Positions 1 to 34,899 of a stretch of DNA of 64,000 nucleotides are shown one piece after another (positions within the stretch are counted from its first letter, which is position 1; the number at the start of each line of letters is the position of its first letter). The notes under the pieces were generated by a model, which saw nothing but the letters and a program-made list of their open reading frames with translations, was not told where the DNA came from and made no database searches. The DNA is from Ursus arctos (Eukaryota > Chordata > Mammalia > Carnivora > Ursidae): assembly GCF_023065955.2 (NCBI RefSeq), contig NW_026623008.1:23308001-23372000 (forward strand), written 5' to 3'. A program made the translations under genes and the position numbers.

Positions 1-119
1 AACGGGTTATCAGGACATCCCTCAGCATCTCCCTACTTTTCAGAGAAAGTCCTGTGTTCCCAACGTGCGTGCTGGAACACTAGCCTGAGCGTGGCCTTAT
101 GAGGGGGGAACCAGGAGAC

Positions 120-215
120 AGTGACGATTGGTTCCATTGCACACATGAGGAAACTGAGACCCACAGAAGAGGCAGGATTTGCCCAAGGCCACAAAGAAAG
201 AAGAGCCCATACCAC
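120..215 (-). repeat. MIR fragment
   Basis: Reads like inverted MIR core: acatgaggaaactgagaccc followed by a gcccaaggccac motif. It fills most of the stretch left of exon 11. Confidence 0.7.
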
Positions 216-273
216 ATCTGCTGTCCCCCACGTGGCTGCCCCCATGGACCCTCACCCAGCCCCAGCCCCACAC

Positions 274-24477
<24,204 letters not shown>

Positions 24478-24784
24478 GTCTGTCCGCCTACAGGGGCCAA
24501 AAGCAGAAGGCAGCCCTGGTGAGGAGACGGCATCATGCAGGGTCTGGCTGCCAGCCCATTCAGCCCACCAGGCCTGGGGCACCTGCCAGGGAGCAGGCCG
24601 AGGCCCTGCACATTCCTGAGGCCTGGAGGCCACAGGGAGACAGCACCCAGTCGCGTAAGCGCCCCAGCAGGGCCTGGAGCCCTGGGTAAGGCAGGGGAGG
24701 CCTGCCACCAAACAGGGTTGAGCTACTGCGAGCCACCCTTAAGGTTTTCTCATCTCTGAGGGTTCCCACTCTTGTTTAAACGGG

Positions 24785-24965
24785 ACCTAATAATAACAGT
24801 TGCCATTTCTTAAGTACCTACTATGTGCATTATTTCATTTCATGCCGGCCACCGGTGAGGAAACGGAGATACAGGGACGGTTAGCGACTCACCATAGGAC
24901 ACACACATGGAAATGAAGAATGGGGAGTCTCTCCCCCACTGAAAGCCCAGCTCCTAACCACTGGC
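24785..24965 (-). repeat. MIR/L2-like fragment in SPOCD1 intron 1
   Basis: ttaagtacctactatgtgcattatttcattt ... ggtgaggaaacggagatacagggacggttagcgactcacc. Confidence 0.65.
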
Positions 24966-24999
24966 CGGGGAGCAGGCAGCTAGCGGGGTAATTCCCCTC

Positions 25000-25330
25000 A
25001 CACGGATCCCGCTCCGACGGACCCTCCCACCAGGTTCCCAGGCCTGACCGGGACAGTCCCCTACGGCCCAAGCGTCCAGAAGCTCTCACCTGGGCTCCCC
25101 GGGCTCCCCCGCCCAGGCTTCCACCCCCGAGCTGGGCGGGAGCTGGGGTCACGTGAGGGGTGGGAGAGCCCGGGGTGAGGGACGGGGGCGGGGCCTCTGA
25201 AGAGGCGCTGAGGACGGCACCCCAGGTGTGCTGGCGTCCTGGCACCCGCAGAGGGCGCGCTCTCCCTCCCGAGGGCTTCCCGGCGGAGGTGCCAATCCCT
25301 TGGGCTTCTGGGCAGGAGTAGATGGGCGCC
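25000..25330 (-). promoter_or_regulatory. SPOCD1: Probable SPOCD1 promoter, GC-rich and TATA-less
   Basis: The block is clearly richer in G+C and CpG than its surroundings and lies immediately upstream of the first SPOCD1 splice donor. It contains a GC box (GGGGGCGGGG, 25184-25193), a palindromic E-box TCACGTGA (25149-25156) and an E2F-like GGGCGGGA (25134-25141). No TATA box is evident. The transcription start is inferred to lie within about 100 bases upstream of 25090. The E2F-like plus TCACGTGA pair resembles promoters of germline genes silenced in soma by the PRC1.6 (E2F6, MGA, MAX) complex. That reading is an inference. Confidence 0.65.
25090..25160 (-). other. SPOCD1: SPOCD1 exon 1, non-coding (3' boundary supported, 5' end unknown)
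   Basis: On the minus strand CAG|GTGAGA forms a good donor, with the last exon base at 25090. Splicing to the acceptor at 24487 removes about 600 bases and places the MSQEG start 10 nt into exon 2. No ATG occurs on the minus strand between 25090 and about 25397, so the exon is read as 5' untranslated. The upstream boundary given here is nominal. Confidence 0.55.
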
Positions 25331-25618
25331 TGAACCAGAGCGCAGAAGCGTTGAGGGGTCTTGAATCTGTCTGACAATTTAAACTTGGGCCTAGGGCCAT
25401 GGGGAGACACTGAAAGTGCCTGAACCCCGAGGGGAATCAGGGGTTCCTCTGAACTTTTTGCCTAGTTATTTTTTTTTTTTGCCTAATTTTTTGCCTAATT
25501 ATTGCCTCATTGTTTTGCCTAATTATTTATTATATTCATTGTCTCAAATATAAGAATATAATTCATATGGAGGAAAGTGCATACCCAAGCCCAACTAAAG
25601 GTTAGAAATACAAAGCTT

Positions 25619-25815
25619 GGGGCGCCTGGGTGGCACAGCGGTTAAGCGTCTGCCTTCGGCTCAGGGTGTGATCCCAGCATTGTGGGATCGAGCCCCACGT
25701 CAGGCTCCTCTGCTATGAGCCTGCTTCTTCCTCTCCCACTCCCCCTGCTTGTGTTCCCTCTCTCGCTGGCTGTCTCTCTCTCTGTCGAATAAATAAATAA
25801 AATCTTTAAAAAAAA
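25619..25815 (+). repeat. SINEC, young 'tgtcgaataaat' subfamily
   Basis: Perfect duplication aaatacaaagctt at 25606-25618 and 25816-25828. It is the first SINE upstream of the SPOCD1 promoter. Confidence 0.96.
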
Positions 25816-25829
25816 AAATACAAAGCTTA

Positions 25830-26580
25830 AACGTCCTCTCATTTCCAGACTCTTGGGAGCAACCTTTCTTTCTTTCACCACGTTCGTTGTCGTTATCCTT
25901 TTTTACTCATGCTGCTTTCATAACTGTAAATGATCTCATGCTCTATTACTAATTAATAATATTAATAATAGTCTCCTATTCTATTTCTTGACTTATCCGT
26001 GGGAATAGCTTCTATTGACTGCCCGCTCTGGTGATTGCATTAAACACCGGTCCACCTTTCTCTTCCCAGTTTTTCTCTTTCTTATTTATATTGCTCGTTT
26101 CTATCGATTACTATCACCCCTTGGAATAATAGTCTTCAAATGTCCATTTCTTCCTTAGATGGCCTCTTTTGACTCTCTGTGCGAGAGGAGCCGTTTCCCC
26201 TCCCCGCGGCTGCCCTTCCTCCAGCGGCTCACCTTTCCGCTTTGTCAAGGCTTGTTTGCGGCACGCACATCCTACCCCGTGAAGATAATTCAGTTTGCCA
26301 TACTTTGCCTGTAGATTGATTCTTAACATTGAAACCAGATGACATTGATGACATTACAGCTATGTAAATATTTTCACTGCGGAACTAGGAATCTGATAGA
26401 CATCACCGAGAGGGAAATGGAATTCGCGGGCAGTAAACCTGCACCGTGTGAGGCCAGGAGCAGGGGAATGGCCGGGTTGGTGGAATCGTCCTCTGCCAGC
26501 AGAGCGAAACGTGCTAGATCTATAGGCCAAACACGGCTGTATCCCAGAGACATTATGTTGAATTTAGAAATTAAGATAAT
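25830..26580. other. Unclassified intergenic stretch
   Basis: AT-rich first half, then mixed composition with a few CpGs. I see no exon, RNA gene or named repeat. Confidence 0.4.
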
Positions 26581-26582
26581 GT

Positions 26583-26804
26583 CCGGGCGCCTGGGTGGCA
26601 CGGTCGGTGAAGCTTCTGTGGCACTCTTGCTTTCCGCTCAGGTCCTGATCTCAGGGTGGGGAGTTCGAGCCCGGCCTCCAGCCCTGCCTTCCTCTCGGTG
26701 CTCAACACGGAGCCTGCTGGAGATTCTCTCTCTCTCCCTCTGCCCCACCCCCTGCTTGCATGTGCCCACACTCTCTCTCTCTCAAATAAATAAATAAATC
26801 TTTG
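26583..26804 (+). repeat. SINEC inserted in an L1 3' end
   Basis: Duplication aaattaagataatgt and aaatcaagataatgt. The head is diverged (gtggcacggtcggtgaagc). Confidence 0.93.
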
Positions 26805-26936
26805 AAAATCAAGATAATGTTAATAGTATGGGAACCTGAGGGCCAGGTATATGGGAACTCTCTGTACTAATTTTCCCTTTTTTTTCCTGTAAATCTAAAA
26901 CTCATAAAAAATAAAGTTTGCTACAAAAAAAAAAGG
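26805..26936 (+). repeat. L1 3' UTR and A tail
   Basis: gggaactctctgtactaattttccc ... cctgtaaatctaaaactcataaaaaataaagtttgctacaaaaaaaaaa is a complete L1 3' terminus with AATAAA signal and tail. Confidence 0.85.
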
Positions 26937-26939
26937 TGT

Positions 26940-27930
26940 TGTGTGATTCATATCAAAAGCTGTCCGTCTCGATCTGGCTGTCAGGGTCACAAACGAGGTA
27001 GGAGTTGAGACTGGATGCCACTAATGACACCCAATACCGCTCTTAAGAAATGATTTTTTTAAGTGAAAAGACCTCCCACGATGGAATGTTCCAGTCGTGA
27101 TGGCAGAGACTTGATCAGGTCTCCTGAGACCCGTGGAACTGTTATTCTGGTCCATTTCGCTAATGGAAGTCTCCCACCATTGGCAAAAAAAGGGGGAGTG
27201 GCTGTGTTATTAGCACCACGCGTACTGAGGCTAAAAAGACAGCGATGGCTCATACACGTAAGGCTGCTTGGAGCCAGAGACCGATCTACGCGTTTTACCT
27301 GTGTTTATCTATTTTAATTTACCTATATTAATCCTTACACCAAGTCTCTCGGCTTTTCAATCATGTTTTTCAAACCCACAGTAATCTATAGTAACTTGAA
27401 ACTGTAGAAATCAGTGTTCAGGGGAGAAAACAGTAACCACCCCAGCATAGTGAGGTGGTGGGTGTTTACCAGGTCGCTGGAAGGGCACACGAGCGCACTC
27501 TAGGCTGGGCTTGGGGACACCGCCACTACAGCCGTCTACACATACAGCATGGTGGTAGCCAGCCAAGATCCGGACACGGCAGGGCCATTGCTGCCACTGT
27601 GTCCCAACAGTCACAAAACGGGAGGCCAGACACGGACACAGAGAACCCTAGCGGCTCTCCCACCAAGCCTGTAAGCAGAAACGGCCCAAGGATAAGGACA
27701 GTGGCCTCCACCTCTCATCTGCCTTCCAGATCTCACACAGTGGCACCCAGGGCCAGAAACGAACCCACATTTGGAACACAAGCTGTGTCGTTTCCGGCTT
27801 TCCATCCGCTGCAAGATAAGAAGGCATGCCGGCATGTGGGAACAGATGTGGAGCGAATCAGTCTGCGTTATCTTCTATGATATTTTAAATTATTTTTTAT
27901 CTAGTTGATCTAGCCATTTCTAAGAGGTGT
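26940..27930. other. Unclassified stretch with some CpG and a 142-codon open frame
   Basis: Contains CpG-bearing, non-SINE sequence. The plus frame at 27455-27880 is open for 142 codons, but its product shows no domain and has compositional features of chance (many Arg, Ser, His). There are no splice or tail signals. Possibly an old transposable element I cannot name. Confidence 0.35.
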
Positions 27931-27932
27931 GT

Positions 27933-28136
27933 ATTTTTTTTAAGATTTTATTTTTATTTATTTATTTACTTGAGGGGGGGGAGAGAGCACAAGCAAGGGG
28001 AGCAGCAGAGGGAGAGAGGGAGAAGCAGAGTCCCCCCCTAAGCAGGGAGCCGGATGTGGGGCTCGATCCCAGGACCCTGGGATCGTGACCTGAGTCGAAG
28101 GTAGATTCTTAACTGACTGAGCCCCCCAGGTGCCCC
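27933..28136 (-). repeat. SINEC
   Basis: Flanks aagaggtgtgt (27922-27932) and aaggggtgtgt (28137-28147), T-rich tail with a G run. Confidence 0.93.
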
Positions 28137-28137
28137 A

Positions 28138-29000
28138 AGGGGTGTGTTTTTAAATCTCACGCTATTATTGTGGACTTGTGGACTTTTCCTTTACTTTGCG
28201 GGGTTCCTGCTTTATATCTCTCAAACCCCTTTTACGTGCATACAAATTCACTATTTTTACCTCATTTGGGTAGATTATAACTTCCGTCCGTGCCAAATAT
28301 TCTTCCTGCCTATTGATGTTCTTTTGCTTTAATTCATTAGTTCATTCATTATTATTATTTATTAGTCATTAGTTATTCATTTATTATTTGCTTGAATTTA
28401 TTAGTACCCTGCTTGCTTGTGGTCAGTGTTGACCTAGTATAGTTTTTCCATCCTTTTATTTTCAACCTTTACGTGCAGTTCTGCTTTCACCACACCTCTC
28501 ATACGCGACATAGAGCTAGACTTCAGAATTCCGATCAGAGCATCTTTGTCTTTCATCGATGTGTTTAACCTAATCATAGGCTTGGGACTACTGATATACC
28601 CGGTCTTTTTCCACCATTGCTCTATATGCTTTCTTGCTACAAATTCTCTGCTTCCTTTGTGTTCCTTTTTGCCCTCTTCCAGATTTATCAAATCACACAC
28701 CCCCCCTTTATTTTCCTCAAATGATTGGAAATTAGATTTTCTTATTTCTTTTTTTTTAAGATTTTATTCATTTATTTGTCAGGGAGAGAGCACGAGCAGG
28801 GGGAGCAGCAGGCAGACGGAGAAGCAGGCTCCCCGCTGAGCAAGGAGCCCAAAGCGGGACTCGATCCCAGGACTCTGGGATCATGACCTGAGCCGAAGGC
28901 AGACGCCTCACCGACTGAGCCACCCAGGCGTCCCCAGATTTTCCTATTTCTGATCTTCAGTAGTTATGTTTAAACGTATAACGCGTATACTTTAATTTCC
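28138..29000 (-). repeat. Old L1 fragment, antisense, with SINE insertion
   Basis: tttatatctctcaaacccc ... gtgcatacaaattcac ... tttttccatccttttattttcaacc is the antisense of a well-known L1 ORF2 portion. Very diverged. Confidence 0.55.
28750..28935 (-). repeat. SINEC
   Basis: Duplication agattttcttatttct and agattttcctatttct (one mismatch). Confidence 0.95.
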
Positions 29001-29739
29001 TCCCGTCAAGTGTGCGAGGCCTCTGTCGGAGTCCTCCCGGGACACCCCTGGATGTGGCTGTCCCTCTAAGTTACAGCTGAAGTGACTAGATTTCCTGTGC
29101 CCCTGAGCTCCCAGAAGCTTAGGCAATGGTCAGGTCCTCCGGGGCCCCTCATCCCCATCCTGCAGGGTGGTGGACAGCCAGCCAGGGATGGACCTGAGCT
29201 GTGCCTCCTGCAGGTGGGTATGCTTGTGTTCATGGAAAGGAAAACCTTTTCCCAAGGCTGCCAGAGGCTGCTGGCACCCTGACCAAGGCTGCTGATGGGC
29301 ACACATCATATCGCTAGGACTTATCACAGTTGATGTTGACCTTGATCACCTGGCTGGGTCCTGTTTGCCAGGTTTCTCCTCTGAAAAGGTTACTCTGCCC
29401 CCAACTGTATTCTTAGGAAGGAAGTCACTGCGTGCAGCCCACACTTAAGCAGTGGGGAGCTGTGCACCATCTCCTTGACGGTGCAACCTCTACATAAATT
29501 ATTTGGAATTTCACATGGGAGATTTGTCTCTTTTCTTTTCTTTTTTTTTTTTTTGATTTGTCTCTTTTCAATCATTTATTTATATCATTTATTCAATCAT
29601 TTATTTATATCAGTACGGACTCATGGATATTTATTTCATACTTTGGATTGTAGCCCAACGCTGCCTTATTTATTTTGTTGCTCAAACTATTCCGGCTTTG
29701 GCCCCTGGGAGCTCTTCTAGTCGGCTCTTGTGTCTCTTT

Positions 29740-30140
29740 ACATTTTAACATATCCCCAGTTTTGGGGGGCGGGGGAGGCTGGTATATTTCCTACCTCCTT
29801 GGAGACTTTTGACCCTAAACATATCAGATATCAGATGCAGCTGGGACCCAGCCGGACCCCTCCTTCGCTCACCCCTGCCACTTGCTACTGGGCCTCCGAA
29901 CCCCGAGCCCTGGCTGCACCTCTGATCGGGGGAGACCTCAGAGCTGCTGGACACACTGAACTCGAGACCCTCCCCTTTCCTCCCTCCCCTAGCCGCTGCC
30001 CTGAAGAAACAATGGCCTCTCCCCTGGTTGAGTCTTTCTGCCTGTTGAGGCCCCCAAAGTGCTGTGTAACCTTAGTTACATAACTGCTGTCCTCAGTGTG
30101 AGAATAAACTTATTTAAAGGACAAAACAAAACAAAAAATC
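29740..30140 (+). other. Unclassified element ending in AATAAA and an A-rich tail
   Basis: GC-richer sequence leading to gtgagaataaacttatttaaaggacaaaacaaaacaaaaa. The end looks like a polyadenylated or LTR-type 3' end. No open frame of note and no match that I recognise. 29000-29740 and 30140-30960 hold nothing clear beyond a T-rich run near 29535. Confidence 0.35.
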
Positions 30141-30964
30141 TTCGTCTCTGTTATCTTTGGAAACTTACCTTATCGTCTCCATTCCTGAGACTTCAGATAA
30201 ATGTCCGGAGACTGTTTATTATTACTCACCCTCCTATCTGGCCAGCGGGGCTCCAAGGTCTCTGGTGACTCCCGTCCTAGGGGCCCTGGGTGGTCACTTG
30301 ACCTCACAAAGCCTGTTTCCTTGTCTGTAGAAGGGGGACAATGAAAAGCCTTCACGGAGCCGCCATGTTGGAGCTCCTGCCACACACAGTAGGGGTCACT
30401 TATGAAAAGCTCCTGATATGAGGCCGGCCACACACAAAAGGTGTTCACCCAACGGAAGGTGTTACCACTGTTAATAGTGGGAGTAGCCTTTCGTCTCCCC
30501 CTCCCCGGCCTCGTTCTCAAACCCCCCCTCCCCCTGCTCTGAAGCTCAGACATGACACCGCCACTCTTCCACCCCCAGTCCTTCCAGGATCCAAAAGCCC
30601 GAAACTCCCTGCCTGGGATTGAAGAGCTTTCGGAATCTTGTCCTGCTCCCTGCCCCTGGCCTCCTCTTCCTTCTCTGCCCAAATCCTGCCAGGCTCTTCC
30701 TGGTGCCCTGAACAGGCCTCACTTCTTCGCCTTTGCCCTTCCCCCTGCCCACAATGCTCTTCCAGCCTTTCTCTATCTGGGGACGCCTGGGCCTGGGTTT
30801 CTGTTCTCAGAGACAGAAACCAACCAGCCAGCCGGAGCTTGTGGCTCCTTCTGGCCTCACAGCACCTCCTCGCACCCTGGTTACCGCTGCCGCTCTGCCC
30901 TGCCCCCCCCCCCCACCAGGCTGCCCCACGTTCAGGGGCCGGTTTCATTGGACCGAGGGAGCCG

Positions 30965-31215
30965 TTAAAGAGGAAAGCGCATGGACTCGGGGTCCCACAA
31001 ACCTGGGTGTGACCTGCATTTGGATCCTGGCTCTGGAGTTGGTCAGCTGTGTGGTCTCAGGCAAGTGCCCTAACGTCTCTGAGCCTCATTTTCCTTATTC
31101 ATAAAGCGATAATAACAGTAGCTGTTTCATAGGAATGTTGTAAAGTTTTCAGTAGATAATCCATGTGAGGCACTTTGCATAATGCCCAGCACACAGAAAG
31201 CGCTTAATAAACGGT
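30965..31215 (+). repeat. MIR, near full length
   Basis: cctgcatttggatcctggctctggagttggtcagctgtgtggtctcaggcaagtgccctaacgtctctgagcctc and ending cccagcacacagaaagcgcttaataaa. Confidence 0.92.
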
Positions 31216-31504
31216 CCCGTTCTCTCTTCTTATTAATACCAGGCAGCCAGGAGCTGCCTGCTCTGCCAGGCTCCCCTTATTGATGGATTCAAGGCTAAAA
31301 ATAGAGCTGCAGCTTTGGGGAGCCGGTCCTTCCAGAGCCAGGAAGTGATGCCCTTGCTGCAGTGGATGGGGAAGGAGCCTGCTTCTCCCTCCACGGGCTC
31401 TCAGAGGAACACACATCTTGATGCCTTTCTCCCGTGAATTCCAGGGCAGACACGCAGGGGCCAGACCAGCCCAGGCTGAGGAGCTCTCCTAGCCGGGGGT
31501 TCTG

Positions 31505-31830
31505 TGGTCCCACCAGCTGGGCTTCGAACTCCAGCCGTGCCATTCACTGGCTCTGTGACCTTGAGCAAGCAACGTTCCCTCTCTGACGGTTACTCTCTAG
31601 CCTGGAGAATCCGCAATGGTAATAACATAACTTGTGATAACGAACAGCTTATATGCGTCGAGGCCTGAGGCCAAGGATACACTCCAGGACTCTGGGTCAT
31701 GACGTCCCCTCTCTGAGCCTTGGTTTTCCTATCTCTGAAATAGGCACAGTGACCCTTACCTTCGAAGAGTGTTGTGAGGACCCAGAAAGGTCGTGGACAG
31801 CCCTACCCCTGCAGTCACTGACAGCAGTAA
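31505..31830 (+). repeat. MIR fragments
   Basis: tgccattcactggctctgtgaccttgagcaagcaacgttccctctctgacgg, and a second core with ccctctctgagccttggttttcctatctctgaaataggc. Confidence 0.8.
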
Positions 31831-31834
31831 CATC

Positions 31835-32400
31835 TGACGGGGACCTGAGTTGTCCAGGGTGTGGCTAACCCCTGTCGGAGGGCACTGAGAGCAAAGACAG
31901 AAATACAGCTTAGCGGCTCGCAGCTATTGATCCGTCAGCCTTGGAAAATGCAAAGAAATGCTTCCAACAGGAAAACACGTCTTGGGCCCTGCGCTGCTAG
32001 CAGGCTGGCCCTGCCAGTGGAGAAACCACTTCTGGACAAATGACTCCCCTGCCGTCAGTTCAGTGCTCTTGGCGGGTTGTTTGTCTCCCTGGACAAGATC
32101 TGATTTAATTAAAGCAGAGCCTGAATTGGGAGCAGGAGCCCCCATTTTCCCTTCTGAAGCTCGTCTTAACAGTGACATCAAAGGGCATCAATCTGGCTTC
32201 CAAGGGCATTGAGCCAGACTCCTTCCCATAGATACGCAGGGCCTGGGTGGCCCCCAGCCCCAAGGCCACACACCCTGGATTGTTTCTCTCCTTCTTTGCT
32301 TCCTGGGACAGGTCCAGTTAGGTTCTAGCCCCTTGCTTCTTTCTGACCATAAGGTGGATACATAATTGTATGATAATACCATTAATAAAAATATACAGTC
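31835..32400. other. Unclassified stretch
   Basis: Ordinary mixed sequence. No exon, RNA or repeat that I can support. Confidence 0.4.
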
Positions 32401-32401
32401 T

Positions 32402-32540
32402 GGGGTGCCCGGCTGGCTCAGTTGGTAGAGCATGCAACTCTTGATCTCAGGGTTGTGAGTTCAAGCCCCACGTTGGGTGTAGAGATTACTTAGAAATAAA
32501 ATCTTTTAAAAAACCGAAAAAATAAATTAAAAAAAAAAAA
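32402..32540 (+). repeat. Old short SINEC
   Basis: ggggtgcccggctggctcagttggtagagcatgcaactcttgatctcagggttgtgagttcaagcccc: an older tRNA-like carnivore SINE without CT body. Confidence 0.92.
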
Positions 32541-32544
32541 ACAC

Positions 32545-33395
32545 AATCCCATCCCAATACACATCACCTGCAGTTCTCAAGGAGGAGGACAGAACAGTCT
32601 TCCCTGCGAGAGATCAAGAGCCTTTGGCCAGGGCACCAGGTGCAAAGGCTCTCGTCCCAGCCACTTGCAATCTCTCTATCTGACAAGGGGGGAGGCGGTC
32701 CTGTTCTGCCCAGGCCCAGCATGGAAGAAGGAAGACTGGATCCTGTGAAGGTGCCAGCAAGCCCTATAGGACTGATCCCACCAGGTGGGGGAGCACTCCA
32801 GCAGCATCTAGGATGGGACGTCAGGGTCTGGATTCTTTCTCTCTCCTGGGTTTGGCTCCCAGCCCTACCCCTGGAGAACCCAGAGCCAGTCTCTTAGCCT
32901 CTTGACTACTTAGTTTCCTCAATGTGTGTATTTACTGGTTTCCATAGTCACAGTACTCTTGCTCGCAGACAGCAGAATCCATTCTGTCCAGTTGAAGTAG
33001 AAAGGGAATTTACTTAGGGATGTTAGCCTTATCGGATGATGGAGAAACCTGCTCTGGATGCAGCTTTCAGGAGTATCTCCAAGAAGCACACTATAAAATA
33101 TGATTGATGGGGTTGGGAGGGTTGCTGCTGTCACTGCCTGCCACCGCCCAGGCCAGCCAAAGGTGTGCCCCGCATGCATCGGTTCCCACACAGAGCTCAC
33201 CTCCTGGTTCGGATCGCAGATGCGTGAGTGCAATTGGAGGAAAGGAGGTCACGTGCCTGCACCGTAGTCTCAAGGGAGGGAGGCTTCTGCTTTGGGAAGA
33301 AGGAACTCAAGATATAAGGAATAATCAAAATGTAGAAAGGCATTTTTAAGCTCATTGGGCAAGAGCAAACATTCAGGACATTTTCTCTCTTATCT
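32545..33395. other. Unclassified stretch
   Basis: Mixed sequence with a weak MIR-like piece near 32860-32930. No gene signal seen. Confidence 0.35.
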
Positions 33396-33492
33396 ATTTC
33401 CGTCACCTTGAATATAAACTCCATGGGGCAGGCGTCTTGAGTGTCTTGTTTACCTCTGTGTCCCCAGCACCTAACATGAAGCCTGTGGGGAA
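33395..33492 (+). repeat. L2 3' end
   Basis: tgaatataaactccatggggcaggcgtcttgagtgtcttgtttacctctgtgtccccagcacc is the conserved LINE-2 terminus. Confidence 0.8.
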
Positions 33493-33506
33493 TAAACAGA
33501 CAAAAA

Positions 33507-33700
33507 GGGGCACCTGGGTGGCTCAGTCGTTAAGCTTCTGCTTTCGGCTCAGGGCGTGATCCCAGCATTCTGGGATCGAGCCCTACATCAGGCTCCTCTG
33601 CTGGAAGCCTGCTTCTTCCTCTCCCACTCCCCCTGCTTGTGTTCTCTCTCTCGCTGGCTGTCTCTCTCTCTGTCAAATAAATTAAAAATCTTTAAAAAAA
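33507..33700 (+). repeat. SINEC, young
   Basis: Perfect duplication aaacagacaaaaa (33494-33506 and 33701-33713). Confidence 0.95.
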
Positions 33701-34046
33701 AAACAGACAAAAAATGTGGGTCATGAAAGAACCACCTGGACTTTGAGGCAATTGACCAACTTGTAGTCTCTCAGGGGGCTGGAGCTCCATGCTCAAGGGG
33801 AAATCTGCTCCTTCTTAAATCCAACAATACATCTGATTCAGCTGACCACGGTGGGATGCCCATGCCTCCACAGCCCCTCACTTGACAGTGAAATTGTCTT
33901 TATCCTTTATTTCTCAGCTCTGACTCACCTCCTCCCGGAGCCTTTCCTTGATTCGTAACTCCATCGCTACCACTGCCATCATCACCACCCTCACCACCTT
34001 GCCCCAGGGAGCTGGTTTGGTATGGTGGTTAAGAAGGCAAGCTCTA

Positions 34047-34243
34047 GGGGTGCCTGGGTGGCTCAGTCAGTTAAGCATCTGCCTTTAGCTCAGGTCATGA
34101 TCCCAGGGTCCTGGGATCGAGTCCTGCATTGGGCTCCCTGCTCCGCAGGGAGTCTGCTTCTCCCTCTGCCCCTCTTCCCACACATTCTCTCAATCTCTCT
34201 CCCTCTCTCTCTCAAATAATAAATAAATAAAATCTTTTTTAAA
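34047..34243 (+). repeat. SINEC
   Basis: Duplication aagctcta on both sides, head ggggtgcctgggtggctcag. Confidence 0.93.
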
Positions 34244-34249
34244 AAGCTC

Positions 34250-34430
34250 TACAGTCTAACTGGCTGATTTCAAATACTGGCTTCAGCTCTCACTAACTGT
34301 TGGAGCGTGGATAAGTCGTGGTCACATTCTGAGGATCATTCTCCCCATCGTAATGAGTTTGAAGATCATTATTCTCATCTAAGTCACAGAGCTGTTGTGA
34401 AGTTTTAATGAGATGCTGTATGCAAGTTCT
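34250..34430 (+). repeat. MIR fragment
   Basis: ctaactggctgatttcaaatactggcttcagctctcactaactg ... agtcacagagctgttgtgaagttttaatgagat. The SINE at 34047 sits at its edge. Confidence 0.7.
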
Positions 34431-34695
34431 TCAGAAGGGGCTGGGTGCAGAGAGCTGGCTGCCTTTGCAATCCTCACAGGTCTAGCACGTGCTGGGACAA
34501 CACTGATTGTTTTCATGGCTGCATTCCCAACTTCACTGAAAATCAGGAACCGGAGCGCCCTTTACTCCCCCCTCCATACCTCTGCACGCACCTGTCACAT
34601 GGATCAGATGCTCACACAGCGTTTGTTGGATAACCAATTCGCTAAGTCAAAGAAATCACAAATGTAAAGGCTGATAGATAAAACACCAAAAGTCT

Positions 34696-34892
34696 GGGGC
34701 GCCTGGGTGGCTCAGTCGTTAAGCACCTGCCTTCGGCTCGGGGCGTGATCCCGGCGTTCTGGGATCGAGCCCCGCATCAGGCTCCTCTGCTAGGAGCCTG
34801 CTTCTTCCTCTCTCACTCCCCCTGCTTGTGTTCCCTCTCTCGCTGGCTGTCTCTCTCTATGTCAAATAAATAAATAAAATCTTTAAAAAAAG
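34696..34892 (+). repeat. SINEC, young
   Basis: Duplication acaccaaaagt at 34683-34693 and 34893-34903, nearly consensus body. Confidence 0.95.
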
Positions 34893-34899
34893 ACACCAA

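Noticed and set aside
1..273. Next SPOCD1 exon (toward the SPOC domain) in the first 273 bases
   Set aside because: The block is mostly MIR, and no acceptor/exon with the needed two-base phase and matching sequence was found.
24478..24711. In-frame upstream extension of the SPOCD1 exon 2 reading frame (78 more codons)
   Set aside because: A convincing acceptor (CCCCTGTAG) ends at 24488, 11 bases upstream of the MSQEG start, so the upstream open part is intronic.
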